Source: Ostreococcus lucimarinus CCE9901
Taxonomy: Eukaryota > Chlorophyta > Mamiellophyceae > Mamiellales > Bathycoccaceae
Assembly: GCF_000092065.1 (NCBI RefSeq)
Contig: NC_009358.1
Coordinates: 496,001-560,000, forward strand
Direction: 5' to 3'
DNA length: 64,000 nucleotides
Below the pieces are notes generated by a model. That model worked only from the letters and a program-made list of their open reading frames with translations, had not been told where the DNA came from and made no database searches. Shown here piece by piece: positions 11,001 through 20,325 of the stretch. Made by a program: the position numbers and the translations under genes. Position 1 is the stretch's first letter. Each line of letters starts with the position of its first letter.

Positions 11001-13786
11001 GCCATGGGAACGGCGTTCGCCGCCGCGCACAAAGGCACGAGGGCCGGAAGTGCGAGTGGAAAACACGCCGCAGCGTACGGATATCCGGCATATGACGCGA
11101 TCGAGCTCGCAAAGGGAGCACCATTATTACTAGTTTCGATGAGCAGCATTCGCTCGAGTACACCACCGAAATTATCACCTGCGTGATAAACGATGAGTGG
11201 TATAGACCTGAGCACCGTCGCAATTGCTTCTTCGAGAGCCGTAACTTCCTCTGTTCGAGGCGCACCGCCTTCTTCATGCAACTTGCGTAGAGACGCTGCA
11301 TCGTACACGAGTGGTGCAAACGATCCAAAGCAAATCGCCTTGTCGTTGATCAAGTAGGACAGCACCTTGTCACGAAGTCTAATGGCAAAATCGCCGTGTC
11401 GGGGAGTGAAAATTTGATAGATGATGCGCTGCACCGCCGCGTGAACGATCCATTTTTCAGCTTTGTGCCTGTACCGCCACTGCACGTGACGGACAGCAAT
11501 TTCTTGCAGGACATGATCTACGAGGGCCTCGAGCTTATCGCCAAGCCCACCATGTTGGAGTAATGTCTCCACTAAACTAAGCACGGCCAACGTCAACGGA
11601 TATTCACCGAGGCGCGACTCGCTGTCGCGAATGGCGCGAATCAACCCGGGGACACCAGTGCCTGGAGTGCCCGACAGGAGCGGCGCCTCGAGTACCTCTG
11701 CAACGGTTCTAGTGGGCTCAGCCGCGGCGAGTGCAGATAATGCCTGTAACACGGTGGCGGTCGATTGAATGCTTTGCTCCGTATGAAGAGACTTGCTTCG
11801 CACGTGCAACGCCAACGAAAGACCTGTGAGGATGTCGGTCGGTGACCCTTTCGGCACGGACTCAGAAACGTCACATGATAACATTGGTCTCGCAAATGAT
11901 GGTGCGTGCGTCAAAACTTTGGACAAGAATAACGTCGTCGCGTCGAGTTCATCACTCTCGCTCGTCGTCAATTCTCTGCTCAACCCCGCACTCGCGAGCA
12001 GGGAAAGGCGAGTCAGACAAAGATGCAAGCCGTCAGCAGGTGCGGCCCAGACGATCAACGGTGTGGTTTGTGTGCCCATATCAATTGCCAAACCGGACAT
12101 GCCAGCTTCGATGAATCCGCCGGGAATGTAAGGACTTGTAAGCCGATGGATGGCGGTGACCGAACCGCTCGCGAAGCCCGACTCGACGTCCATCACAGCG
12201 TCCTCGCTTGGTTTCAAGCCTTGCTGCATGATGTCTGGAGAAGGCACCGGTAGAGCAACCGTCGGCAGTTGTGCGATGTATGCCAACGCGCACTCCGCCG
12301 CGCGATGGCCCTCGGAAAACGCCGCGAGTACTCTCAACAGTGGGGCGGAATCGTAAGGAAACCGCTCTCGACAGCCTTCCAAGAGCGCGAAGAGCGGAGC
12401 CTCTTGGCCGTCCTCTCTCGCACCACCCCAGAACTGCTCGCATAGCACTGGCTGATGTGCGAGAAGTTTTCGTAGAACGCTCAAAATCTGGTTCAGGTCG
12501 TGAGTGGGCAAGCGGTGAACGGGAAGCATGTCGTACGCGGCGAGAATGGTGGAGAACATATTCTTCAGCACGCTCTTGTGGAGCGTCACGGTGGCGTCTT
12601 CGCCTCGCAACTGTTCCGCATCGAGCAAGTGCGACAGCGCAGAGAGCCCGCATTCGTTCGCTTTCTGCGTCATGATTTCGATCGAAAATCCGCCCGGCAT
12701 GTACTCAGCATCCACCGGTAGCAACGTGAGAAACGTTGACCACGCGAGCAGCGTTGGTCCGTGCGCCGCGTCGCTCTGCCATTTTTCCATCATTTCAGTG
12801 ATGGACTTTAGCACAGTCGCTTCCAAAAAACCGTGCGCATTCAGGCTCTTCCCGGAAAATCGATCGACTAAGTTTTCTAAATCCATCGCCGCGATCAGGG
12901 TGACGTTGCACAGCGCGCGAATATCCTCCGTGAACGCGTTCACGTGCGCCTGGGGCGCGTGCGACTCGAGCTCAATCGCCGCCGCGGGCGCGCGCCTGAG
13001 CGCACCCTTCTCAAACATTCGAGCCAACTTCATGAACATTTCAGGTTTGCACTTCACGCGGTTGTAGTACAGCAAAAATAGAACCTCCAGCAGCGCCACC
13101 GTCTCTTCGAGCGTTTGCCCCGCCCACGCCGCGGCGTCCTCCGGACTCGCCCCCTCGGGCCCGCTCGCGCTCGCCCCGCTCATGTGCCGATCGAGCGCGC
13201 GCCACACGTTCTCCTCGAACCCAAGATCGAGCATCTTCGTCACCGCGCGCTCCCACGCGTCGCCATCCGCGCCGCTCGACGCGTCCCCGCTCGTTCTCGA
13301 GAGCAGCGCGTGCGCGCACTTGATGGTCCCGAGTCGCTCCCGAAAGTAAAACCGCATCACCTCTCGCACCACCTCCTCCGTCGCCTCGCTCGGTCGCGGC
13401 ATTTCGCTCTCATCCAGCGCGCGTCTGAGCAGGACGTACGTCTGCGTCTCGTCCAACCGCAATCGTCTCGCGCACTCCGTCGCCACCTTCGCCGTCGTCG
13501 CGCTCACCCTCAGCGTCTTCCCCCCGTACTCCACGCTCCCGCCGCGCAGCGCCTCCGCGCTCGCCGCGCGCGTCGGTCCGTACGTTTCGCACGCGCGCGC
13601 GACGTGTTCGAGCGCGTCCTCGAGCGTCGACGTCGTCGCGTCGTCGACGACGTCGCCGCGCTGAACGGTCTCATCCAGGGCGTAAAACAGCGCGCGCGCG
13701 TTCGGCAGCGTCGCCGTCGCCGTCGCCGTCGACGTCGGCGCGAGCGGCGCGGCGGCGAGCGCGCTCGGCGCCGGCGCGCTCGGCGC

Positions 13787-13818
<32 letters not shown>

Positions 13819-13837
13819 CGCCGAACGCGAACGACAT
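8021..13837 (-). CDS. NUP188: Nucleoporin NUP188 homologue
   Basis: A 1938-residue, mostly helical protein. The N-terminal 350 residues resemble plant NUP188 as I know it: a GKTLRVS segment, the LRLDETQTYVLLRRAL motif, FYFRERLGTIKCAHALL, then LFLLYYNRVKC and AAMDLENLVD. NUP188 is a large alpha-solenoid scaffold of the inner ring of the nuclear pore complex, paralogous to NUP205/Nup192. The length fits (plant NUP188 is about 1960). I chose the ATG at 13837 (MSFAFG, then a Pro-Ala-rich leader) over a longer open frame that would run into the divergent M23 gene. The start is 108 bp from that gene's ATG. NUP205 is the main alternative, but the N-terminal motifs favour NUP188. Confidence 0.85.
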
Positions 13838-13945
13838 GTCGTTCGACGCGCGCGTCGAAGTGCCGCACTCGCGCGCGCGCGTCGGATCGCCGACGCGCGA
13901 ATTCGCGCGCCGATCGTCGAGCGCGCGCGTCCGCGCGACGTCGCG
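13838..13945. promoter_or_regulatory. Bidirectional promoter, NUP188 / M23 peptidase
   Basis: Only 108 bp separate the two divergent start codons, so both promoters and both 5' UTRs must lie here or overlap the coding sequences. The sequence is almost entirely CG-rich, with several CGCGCG runs and no TATA-like element. Confidence 0.55.
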
Positions 13946-15076
13946 ATGCGGTGCGGGGAGACGACGGCGCGCGAAGCGACGTCGAGGGCTGGCGACGGCG
14001 CCGCCGGGACGCGCGGTGACGAAGACGGATTCGTGCGCGACGCGGGCGTCGGATGTCACATCGCGCTGGACGTCGCGCGCGCGAATCACTCGTCGTGGTT
14101 GCTCGGCGCGGAAGTCGTGGACCCGGACGAGTACTCGGACGACGCGGAGTTCCCGGACGTGGCGTTGGACGCGGATGGACGCGGGGACGCGCCGAGACTG
14201 AGCGCGACGAACGCGGACGGATCAGACGCGGTGAAGGTGGCGTACATCACGGTGTACGACGTGAAGTGTTATGGGAAAGGGAATAAATCGCTCGCGCAGG
14301 GCGTGACGATCGATAACGATGGACGACGGTCGACGGTGACGACGTTCGTGTGCCTGGTGCCGCCGCGCTCGATGGCGCACCTGTGCTTTTTGCGACTGGA
14401 GGGAAGGGACGTGCGGGACGTGCGAATCGACAGCGATTTTCGCGCGTGGTCGATGCATCCGAAACCTAATGACACGCACAGCCAATCGGTGGGGTTTCCT
14501 CTGCGAGGCGAGCGATTTTTGTGCACGCAGAATGAAGGGGGCGAATTGACGCACTTTTTCAGCGGGAATTTGCACGCGGTGGATTTCAGATGTCCCGAAG
14601 GCACGCCCGTGCTCGCGGTGGGCGATGGTGAAGTAATCGAAGTGTGCGACGAGAACACGCTCACTGGAATCGCGGTGTCGAATCTATTCAAATGGAATTC
14701 AATCGTGTTAAAGCTCGACGCTCGCTCGACGCCGGAGACGCCGCTGAGAAACGCGAGCGCTGAGTGCGCCACCACGACTGAGGCCGACGTCTCCACGTAC
14801 GACGTCAGAGGTGGTGATTTATTTGTCGAGTACGTGCATATTCGCGCCAAGAGCGCCAAGGTTAAGGTCGGCGACCGCGTGCAGCGTGGACAAGTCATAT
14901 GCGAGTCCGGCTCCGTGGGATTCAGCCCCGAGCCGCATTTGCACTTTACGGCGTTTCGCTCGGGCGACGACACCGCCGACACCGTGCGCGTCTTGTTCGA
15001 AGCGTGCGACACCGGTGCGACATATCTCCCGCGCGCGGGTTCGTATTACACCGATAGCGTAGGTAAGTGCGCGTAG
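13946..15076 (+). CDS. M23 (LytM-type) metallopeptidase domain protein
   Basis: A 376-residue protein whose C-terminal half is a LytM-fold zinc peptidase. It contains LTHFFSGNLHAVDF followed by CPEGTPVLAVGDGEV, and the terminal HxH motif PEPHLHF. Likely zinc ligands are His203 (or His210), Asp213 and His333, with His331 as the other catalytic His. The sub-strand GDRVQRGQVICESGSVG also fits the family. M23 enzymes usually cleave Gly- or D-Ala-containing peptidoglycan cross-bridges, so the substrate in a green alga is unclear. No signal peptide is evident. Residues 80-200 resemble a small beta-rich domain that I do not recognise. The start is the first in-frame ATG after the NUP188 promoter. 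The stop lies in a 14-bp tandem duplication. Confidence 0.8.
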   Translation: MRCGETTAREATSRAGDGAAGTRGDEDGFVRDAGVGCHIALDVARANHSSWLLGAEVVDPDEYSDDAEFPDVALDADGRGDAPRLSATNADGSDAVKVAYITVYDVKCYGKGNKSLAQGVTIDNDGRRSTVTTFVCLVPPRSMAHLCFLRLEGRDVRDVRIDSDFRAWSMHPKPNDTHSQSVGFPLRGERFLCTQNEGGELTHFFSGNLHAVDFRCPEGTPVLAVGDGEVIEVCDENTLTGIAVSNLFKWNSIVLKLDARSTPETPLRNASAECATTTEADVSTYDVRGGDLFVEYVHIRAKSAKVKVGDRVQRGQVICESGSVGFSPEPHLHFTAFRSGDDTADTVRVLFEACDTGATYLPRAGSYYTDSVGKCA

Positions 15077-15086
15077 GTAAGTGCGC
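15059..15086. repeat. 14-bp tandem duplication at the M23 stop codon
   Basis: The unit gtaggtaagtgcgc occurs twice in direct succession and carries the stop codon of the M23 gene. Each copy also looks like a strong splice donor (AG/GTAAGTG). No downstream exon is visible before the next gene at 15182. Confidence 0.85.
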
Positions 15087-15181
15087 GTAGTCCGCTGTAC
15101 ATTTTCATTCACTTTTTCATCGCCGCAACCGACGCTCGAACCGCGCGCGCGACGTCCCACACCGCGACGCGCGCGCCGACG

Positions 15182-16663
15182 ATGGGCAAGACGCAGAAGC
15201 GCGCGCGAAAGAAATCGTCGCAAGCGCCCGGCGTGCGCGACGGCAGCGCGATCGCGAAGCCGACGCACGCGACGGCGGACGCGACGACTGATGTTCAAGT
15301 CGCGGTGGCGGCGGCGGCGATGGCGGTGGACGACGCGCGCGACGACGGCGCGCGATCGAGAGACGTGAGCGAAGGGACTATTTTACGTGCCCTGCTCGCG
15401 CAGTCGTGCGTGGACGCGTGCAAGGCGCTGGATGCGGCTCTGGCGCGCGGCGTCGCGGTGCGGGCGGATACGTGCGCGAGAGTGCTGGCGTTGTGTCAGG
15501 CGCGAGAGAAGGCGAAACCGGCGCTGCGATTGCTGCAAAGAATGGAAGCGAACGGTATGGCGCCGTCGCGAGAGGCGATGCGGTGCGCGTTCTTCGCGTG
15601 CGCGAAGCGGGGAATGTTGCGCGAGGCGCTGGTGTTGATGTCGCGGCTCGACGGCGAAGGAAAGCGTTTCTTAGGGAAGGATGTCCTCGTGCGAGCGTGC
15701 GCGATGTGCCCAGGGGGCGTCGATGGGGATTTAGGTTTAGCATTATTGGAAAGCGCGCTGCGCGGTATCATGTGCGGGTCTTGGGAGCCGGGATCTACCG
15801 CGACGATTCGCGCGCAAATGCCGTTCGCGGTGCCGCGCACGAAGGACGACGACGACATTCCCGCGCCATTGGTGCGTCGCGATATTGAATACGCGCCGGG
15901 TAGCTTTAAAATGGTTTGCGATAACGATGGACGACGTCGGCCGGTGGATAGGTTGCCGCTTGAGCTGTACGCGCCCGCGCACCCGGGCGTAATCCCATTT
16001 GCGCCTTCAGGATTGACAGAGGCGGCGCGTTACGACGTGCCGCACGTTCCGGGGGCGTTCGTCGTGACGAATCTTCTCACGAAAAGCGAATGCTCAGCAA
16101 TCATAGCCGCCGGTCACGCGATTGGGCTTCGTACCGATCCCGGCGACGTCGACGGTGTCACGGGCGCGTCTCGTTTGCAATACTGCGAGTTCATGGTTTG
16201 GCCGCAAAATATTCAAGGTCTGTGGCGACGAATCGCAGACTTAATGCCTCCCGGTGCTGTGGGTATTAACGCGCGCTGGAGGTTCTTCCGTTACGGTCCT
16301 GGTACGATTTACCGCCGTCACGTGGATGGGTCCTGGCCCGAGGGCGCACTCAACGAGGAATGCGAATATGTCACCGACGTCTCCGATGGCAAAGTCCGCT
16401 CGAGGTTGACTTTTCTGATTTATCTCACCGAAGGCTTCAACGGTGGATCGACGACGTTTTACACCGCTACGCCGAGCGAGCCTGGAGTCTTGAGCGCGCG
16501 AGGTGTCGTGCCACAACTTGGCGCCGCGCTCTGCTTCCCGCACGGCGAAGCCGAGGAGTCGCCCGTGCACGAAGGCAGCGCCGTGACCGCGAGCTTGAAC
16601 GGAGGCGAAACGTTCAAGTACGTCATTCGCACAGATGTGCTGTTCAATGTGTCGGATATCTAG
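15182..16663 (+). CDS. PPR-like repeats fused to a 2-oxoglutarate/Fe(II) oxygenase
   Basis: A 493-residue protein with two parts. Residues about 65-170 form helical pairs of pentatricopeptide type (DACKALDAALARGVAV, ALRLLQRMEANGMAPS, EALVLMSRLDGEGK), which in other proteins bind RNA. Residues about 285-493 are a prolyl-4-hydroxylase-like double-stranded beta-helix. Its iron triad is His380 and Asp382 (RRHVDGSW) plus His463 (SPVHEGS), and Arg483 (YVIRTDVLF) suits 2-oxoglutarate binding. The N-terminus is lysine-rich and not an obvious transit peptide. The oxygenase looks catalytically intact; its substrate is unknown. The combination is unusual. The frame is continuous from ATG 15182, so it is not a join of two ORFs. 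Confidence 0.82.
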   Translation: MGKTQKRARKKSSQAPGVRDGSAIAKPTHATADATTDVQVAVAAAAMAVDDARDDGARSRDVSEGTILRALLAQSCVDACKALDAALARGVAVRADTCARVLALCQAREKAKPALRLLQRMEANGMAPSREAMRCAFFACAKRGMLREALVLMSRLDGEGKRFLGKDVLVRACAMCPGGVDGDLGLALLESALRGIMCGSWEPGSTATIRAQMPFAVPRTKDDDDIPAPLVRRDIEYAPGSFKMVCDNDGRRRPVDRLPLELYAPAHPGVIPFAPSGLTEAARYDVPHVPGAFVVTNLLTKSECSAIIAAGHAIGLRTDPGDVDGVTGASRLQYCEFMVWPQNIQGLWRRIADLMPPGAVGINARWRFFRYGPGTIYRRHVDGSWPEGALNEECEYVTDVSDGKVRSRLTFLIYLTEGFNGGSTTFYTATPSEPGVLSARGVVPQLGAALCFPHGEAEESPVHEGSAVTASLNGGETFKYVIRTDVLFNVSDI

Positions 16664-16738
16664 ACTAGCGGCTTCGCGATGAATTATAGTACAACAGAAG
16701 AATTGAATTGAACACGAACTAAAGATATGGCGAACGGG

Positions 16739-17611
16739 CTAAGAGAGGTACACGACGCCGCACCCTTCATCCAACGCGAGATGGAAAGCTTTCACGGTAA
16801 ACGCGCCCGCACGACGGTCGCACCCACTCACTTCGATCGCCACGGACGCGGGCGTCGGGTAGCCCAAGAATGTCGACGCGCTCGCCGCTCGAGCGTCTTC
16901 CGCGGCGAACTCGGTTACTCCAGTCGCCTTAAACTCGCCGCGCCGATTCAACGCCGCCGGCCCGAGCGTCTTCGCAATCTTCCTCGCCACGGCGTCCACA
17001 TCGTTCGCGCACAACACGACGCGAACCACAGAAGAACTCCCGCTCGCCCACGGCTTCCCCGTCTTGACGAACTTTGCCTCGAGCGCGCACGCGCTCGAGG
17101 ACACTGCGCAACCGGCGTACGCGTCGCCGCGACAATTTTCACCATTCGCCGCGCTCAGCGCGCCTCGCCGAATCGCCGCGTTCCGCGCTCTCGCGGGATT
17201 CTCGTTTCCGATCACCACCCCGCGCAGCGTGACCTCGTCGCCGTCGTCGCCTCGCCTCGCCGCGTCGCCGCGCTGAAACTCCACGACGAACCCGTTCGCG
17301 TCGCGCACCGTCGCGCTCGCCTCGTCCTCGCGCTCCACCGCGAGCCCATCACCGCTCGCCGCGATCAACGCGCGCGCGCCATCGATCGGGCGCGCGCCCG
17401 TCGGGCACGTCACGACGACGCGCGACACGCGCGAGGTCGTCGCCGTCGCCGTCGCGTCGCCGCCGACGCGCGAGTTCGCGAGCGCGCCGCCGAGCGCGAC
17501 GCCGACGAGCGCCGCGCGCCGCGTCGACGGCGGCGTCGAAAACGCGCGCGCGTCGCGCGCGAGGACGCGGTCGAGGACGCGCGCCGCCGTCGTCGGCATT
17601 TGACGACGCAT
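16739..17611 (-). CDS. Predicted thylakoid-lumen protein with Tat-type signal
   Basis: About 290 residues, with no family I can name. The N-terminus has a basic plastid-transit-like stretch, then a twin-arginine hydrophobic segment (STRRAALVGVALGGALA, Arg31-Arg32) as in lumen proteins exported by the Tat pathway. The rest has two similar halves with alternating strand and helix, vaguely like glyoxalase/VOC repeats (RDANGFVVEFQ, SVVRVVLCANDVDAVARKI); that reading is weak. Starts at 17611 or 17599 are both possible. The first leaves only 9 bp to the divergent SART3 ATG. The 3' end converges on the oxygenase gene with a 75-bp gap. Confidence 0.65.
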   Translation of the reverse strand: MRRQMPTTAARVLDRVLARDARAFSTPPSTRRAALVGVALGGALANSRVGGDATATATTSRVSRVVVTCPTGARPIDGARALIAASGDGLAVEREDEASATVRDANGFVVEFQRGDAARRGDDGDEVTLRGVVIGNENPARARNAAIRRGALSAANGENCRGDAYAGCAVSSSACALEAKFVKTGKPWASGSSSVVRVVLCANDVDAVARKIAKTLGPAALNRRGEFKATGVTEFAAEDARAASASTFLGYPTPASVAIEVSGCDRRAGAFTVKAFHLALDEGCGVVYLS

Positions 17612-17620
17612 CGGCTTCGG

Positions 17621-19990
17621 ATGGATGTCGACGACGCGCGCGACGGCGGCGACGAGGACCGTTCCGACGACGACGATGACGCGCGCGAGGACGCGATCGA
17701 CGCGAGCGAAGGCTCGAGCGAGGACGACGAGGACGAGGACGACGACGAGGACGACGACGAGGACGACGATGATGTAGAATTGGATGATGCGCAATTGGAC
17801 ACGATAATGACGCTCGAACAAGAGCTCGAGAGCGACTCCTGGCGCGATTACGCGAAAGCGGGGAGATTGATTGATTTGTTGCGCGCGGCGAACCTGCGCG
17901 AGCGGTGCAGAACGGCGAGGGAACGATATAACGAAGCGTTCGCGATGGACGAGGCGCGCTGGTCGGCGTGGATTCAAGACGAATTGGCGAATAAGACGAC
18001 GGGGACGAAACGCGAACGGCACACGCGATGCGATGAGTTGTTCGCGAGGGCGATCGAAGAGTGTGGACGGACGAGCGTGCGGTTGCACATGGGAAGGTCG
18101 AGGAACGCGATGGAGCTGGAGGCGGATGAGAGCGACCGACGCGCGCTTTACGAGACGGCGACGGCGGGACCGGGGATGAACTTTAACGATGGGCATTTGA
18201 TTTGGCAGGCGTATCGAGCGTTTGAACTGTCGTGGGCGGCGTCGGAAACGCAGAAAGTGCGGGTGAAGGCGCTGTATTTGCGACAGTTGAAGATTCCACA
18301 AGCGCAGTCTCAGGCGACGCTCGAGGCGGCAAAGACGTGGGCCGCCGACGCGGGTCTTCATAACGCAGACGCCGCGTTCCACGAAGCGTACGCGGTTGGT
18401 AATGCTGCAAAAGTACTGCGCGAGCCTTACGAGGCGCGTCTGCTCGCCGTGACGAGTTCGCATGAAGGCGACGCGAAGCTGCTTCGAGCGTACGCAACCT
18501 ACATTGATTTTGAAATGGCGAGCGGATCTCCGGACAGAGTCGTTCACTTGTACGAACGCGCGCTTTCGTCGCTGCCGTATGTCGCAGAGCTCTGGCGAGA
18601 CTACGTGTTGTACGTGTGGTCGATATCGTTCAAATCAGCAGAAGCAGCTTCGCGCACTTTGATGCTTCGCGCCGTTCGCATGTGCCCGTCTAGCGTTCTG
18701 TGGAAGTCGGTGCTCGAGCTGGAGTCGTCGTACGACTTGTACACGCATGCGCTGAGAACGAAGTTCAGAGATCCGAACGACTACGGTGCGGTTCTTACAA
18801 AAGTTCTCACACAGTGCGTACGTTTGGACGATTGGGCAAAAGCGTCCGGGTGCGTGACTTTTGGTTTCGAGCAGATGGCCAAGGATTATTCGCCCAACAT
18901 CATGGCGGCGGCGGCGATCCATGTCTTGAAAGAACTAGTAGACTACGCGTTGATGAAAGATCACAAGACGACGGTCGCGTCATTCATAGACGCTGTTTTT
19001 GCGCAACTCGCGGAGCGGGCACCGTTCAAGACCGCCGCTGAATTTGTCATCCTTCGAACTGATACGTCGCGCCTTATAAAGAAGACGCAAAAGGAAGTAC
19101 TAGACCTGTACGATGTAGCGTTACAGCGAGGAACCGTGGAACCCGTCGGCCTGTCGAAGAAGACGGTAGATGAAGAGACCCGTCGATTGGCTGGAACGGC
19201 TATGCTACTGAAAGCAAAGGCGCGATATCTGTCGACATTTGCACCAAAAAAGTACGACGATTTCAACGAAAAGACCAACGCTATGGCCGCTGTGCGGCGG
19301 TACGAGTTAAAACTCGCGTGTGAGCGATTGGCTGCGAACGCGGCGGCGAAAGAGCGCATGAAAAGCGGTGGAAGCCGCCGCGAACGCGCCGCCGCGCGTC
19401 GCGCCGGAGCCGAACCCATTCCACGCAAACGAACTCGCGAAATTCCAGAGGGAGGCGACAAGACTGATATGAATCTTGCCGGAATGGATCATGACGCTCG
19501 TGTCAAGACGCTTTTCCCAACAAGAGACACGCAAACAGCCTTTGTCAAAAATTTGTCCTGGGACGTTACGGACGCCGAGCTCATGGAGTTCTTCACCGGC
19601 GCGGTGAGCTGTCGAATCGTCAAGGACAAAGCCACTGGTCGTTCGCGAGGAATCGCGTACGTTGACTTTGGAGAAGAAGCTGCTCTGAACGCTGCAATCA
19701 TGCGATCCGGTGAGGCGCTCAAGGGAAGACTGGTTGATATCGCGAAGAGTCGGCCTCCCGGTGACGACGGACCCGATGGTCGCGGTGGACGTGGCGGTGG
19801 ACGTGGCAGTCGTGGCGGTGGTCGTGGTGGCGGGCGCGCCGCACCGTCTGTGGCTTCTGGACGTGGTCGCGGAGGCTTGGGCCTTATGCCTCGCGCGATA
19901 ACGGTGACGCGTACGGACAACGGCGAAGGCGCACAAGCAAAAACTAACGCAGACTTCAGGGCAATGTTTGTGAAGGGATCATCGCAGTAG
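17621..19990 (+). CDS. SART3: SART3/Prp24-type U4/U6 snRNP recycling factor
   Basis: A 789-residue protein. It starts with an acidic Asp/Glu tract, followed by about 500 residues of HAT (half-a-TPR) helical repeats, for example RLIDLLRAANLRERCRTARE, YERALSSLPYVAELWRDYVL and TLMLRAVRMCPSSVLWKS. A basic segment (GSRRERAAARRAG) follows, then one RRM near residues 637-710 with RNP motifs AFVKNL and RGIAYVDF, an RGG-rich tract, and a C-terminal LGLMPRA motif like the LSm-binding tail of SART3. SART3 re-anneals U4 and U6 snRNAs for spliceosome recycling in the nucleus. Human SART3 has two RRMs; only one is seen here. The long open frame before 17621 runs antisense through the neighbouring gene and is not coding. 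Confidence 0.88.
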   Translation: MDVDDARDGGDEDRSDDDDDAREDAIDASEGSSEDDEDEDDDEDDDEDDDDVELDDAQLDTIMTLEQELESDSWRDYAKAGRLIDLLRAANLRERCRTARERYNEAFAMDEARWSAWIQDELANKTTGTKRERHTRCDELFARAIEECGRTSVRLHMGRSRNAMELEADESDRRALYETATAGPGMNFNDGHLIWQAYRAFELSWAASETQKVRVKALYLRQLKIPQAQSQATLEAAKTWAADAGLHNADAAFHEAYAVGNAAKVLREPYEARLLAVTSSHEGDAKLLRAYATYIDFEMASGSPDRVVHLYERALSSLPYVAELWRDYVLYVWSISFKSAEAASRTLMLRAVRMCPSSVLWKSVLELESSYDLYTHALRTKFRDPNDYGAVLTKVLTQCVRLDDWAKASGCVTFGFEQMAKDYSPNIMAAAAIHVLKELVDYALMKDHKTTVASFIDAVFAQLAERAPFKTAAEFVILRTDTSRLIKKTQKEVLDLYDVALQRGTVEPVGLSKKTVDEETRRLAGTAMLLKAKARYLSTFAPKKYDDFNEKTNAMAAVRRYELKLACERLAANAAAKERMKSGGSRRERAAARRAGAEPIPRKRTREIPEGGDKTDMNLAGMDHDARVKTLFPTRDTQTAFVKNLSWDVTDAELMEFFTGAVSCRIVKDKATGRSRGIAYVDFGEEAALNAAIMRSGEALKGRLVDIAKSRPPGDDGPDGRGGRGGGRGSRGGGRGGGRAAPSVASGRGRGGLGLMPRAITVTRTDNGEGAQAKTNADFRAMFVKGSSQ

Positions 19991-20325
19991 AGACGCTCGT
20001 AGTAGTGATGAAAAAAACGTTGTTGTATAACAAGATGAACCCGGATCGATGTTCACCATGCAGCCCCCGTCTTTCGAACAGTCTTGCATGAGAGCCTAGC
20101 CCTTGACCGAGGTGAGGCACTTACCGTTGGCAGACTTATAAAGTTGAACAAAGCTAACATCCACTGTGACCTGCTGTAATGTTACAAGCGTACAAGTATA
20201 ACGAGCTGAGTCGGATGGACTTTCAATAAGTAAAAATCGTGTTGGTACATGTATGGCGCGCGCGCTGGCTATACTAAAAGCAGCGCGCGCTGGCTATACT
20301 AAAAGCAAGCCCAGCACACATCGTG
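19991..20325. other. Convergent 3' intergenic region (SART3 / PRODH)
   Basis: 335 bp of comparatively AT-rich sequence between two stops. It contains the 25-bp tandem repeat listed separately and a few TGTAA-like poly(A) candidates, for example near 20175. I saw no ORF or tRNA-like fold. Confidence 0.5.
20258..20307. repeat. Perfect 25-bp tandem repeat, two copies
   Basis: The unit begins gcgcgcgctggct and ends atactaaaagca. Copies occupy 20258-20282 and 20283-20307 with no mismatch. It lies just past the stop of the proline dehydrogenase gene, in its probable 3' UTR, and is likely a recent slippage duplication. Confidence 0.9.

Noticed and set aside
15059-15180. Splice donor AG/GTAAGTG at the end of the M23 gene
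   Set aside because: The donor is strong, but no branch site, acceptor or plausible exon fits before the next start at 15182. The protein already ends after the M23 fold.
17612-18547. Upstream extension of the minus-strand lumen-protein frame through the SART3 gene
   Set aside because: The extension is antisense to SART3 HAT repeats and lacks protein-like composition. The transit and Tat signals start at 17611.
19991-20325. Possible tRNA or snRNA in the SART3/PRODH gap
   Set aside because: I looked for a T-arm, an anticodon stem and snRNA 5' motifs. A GAAC...GTTC pair near 20038-20055 is not part of a cloverleaf.
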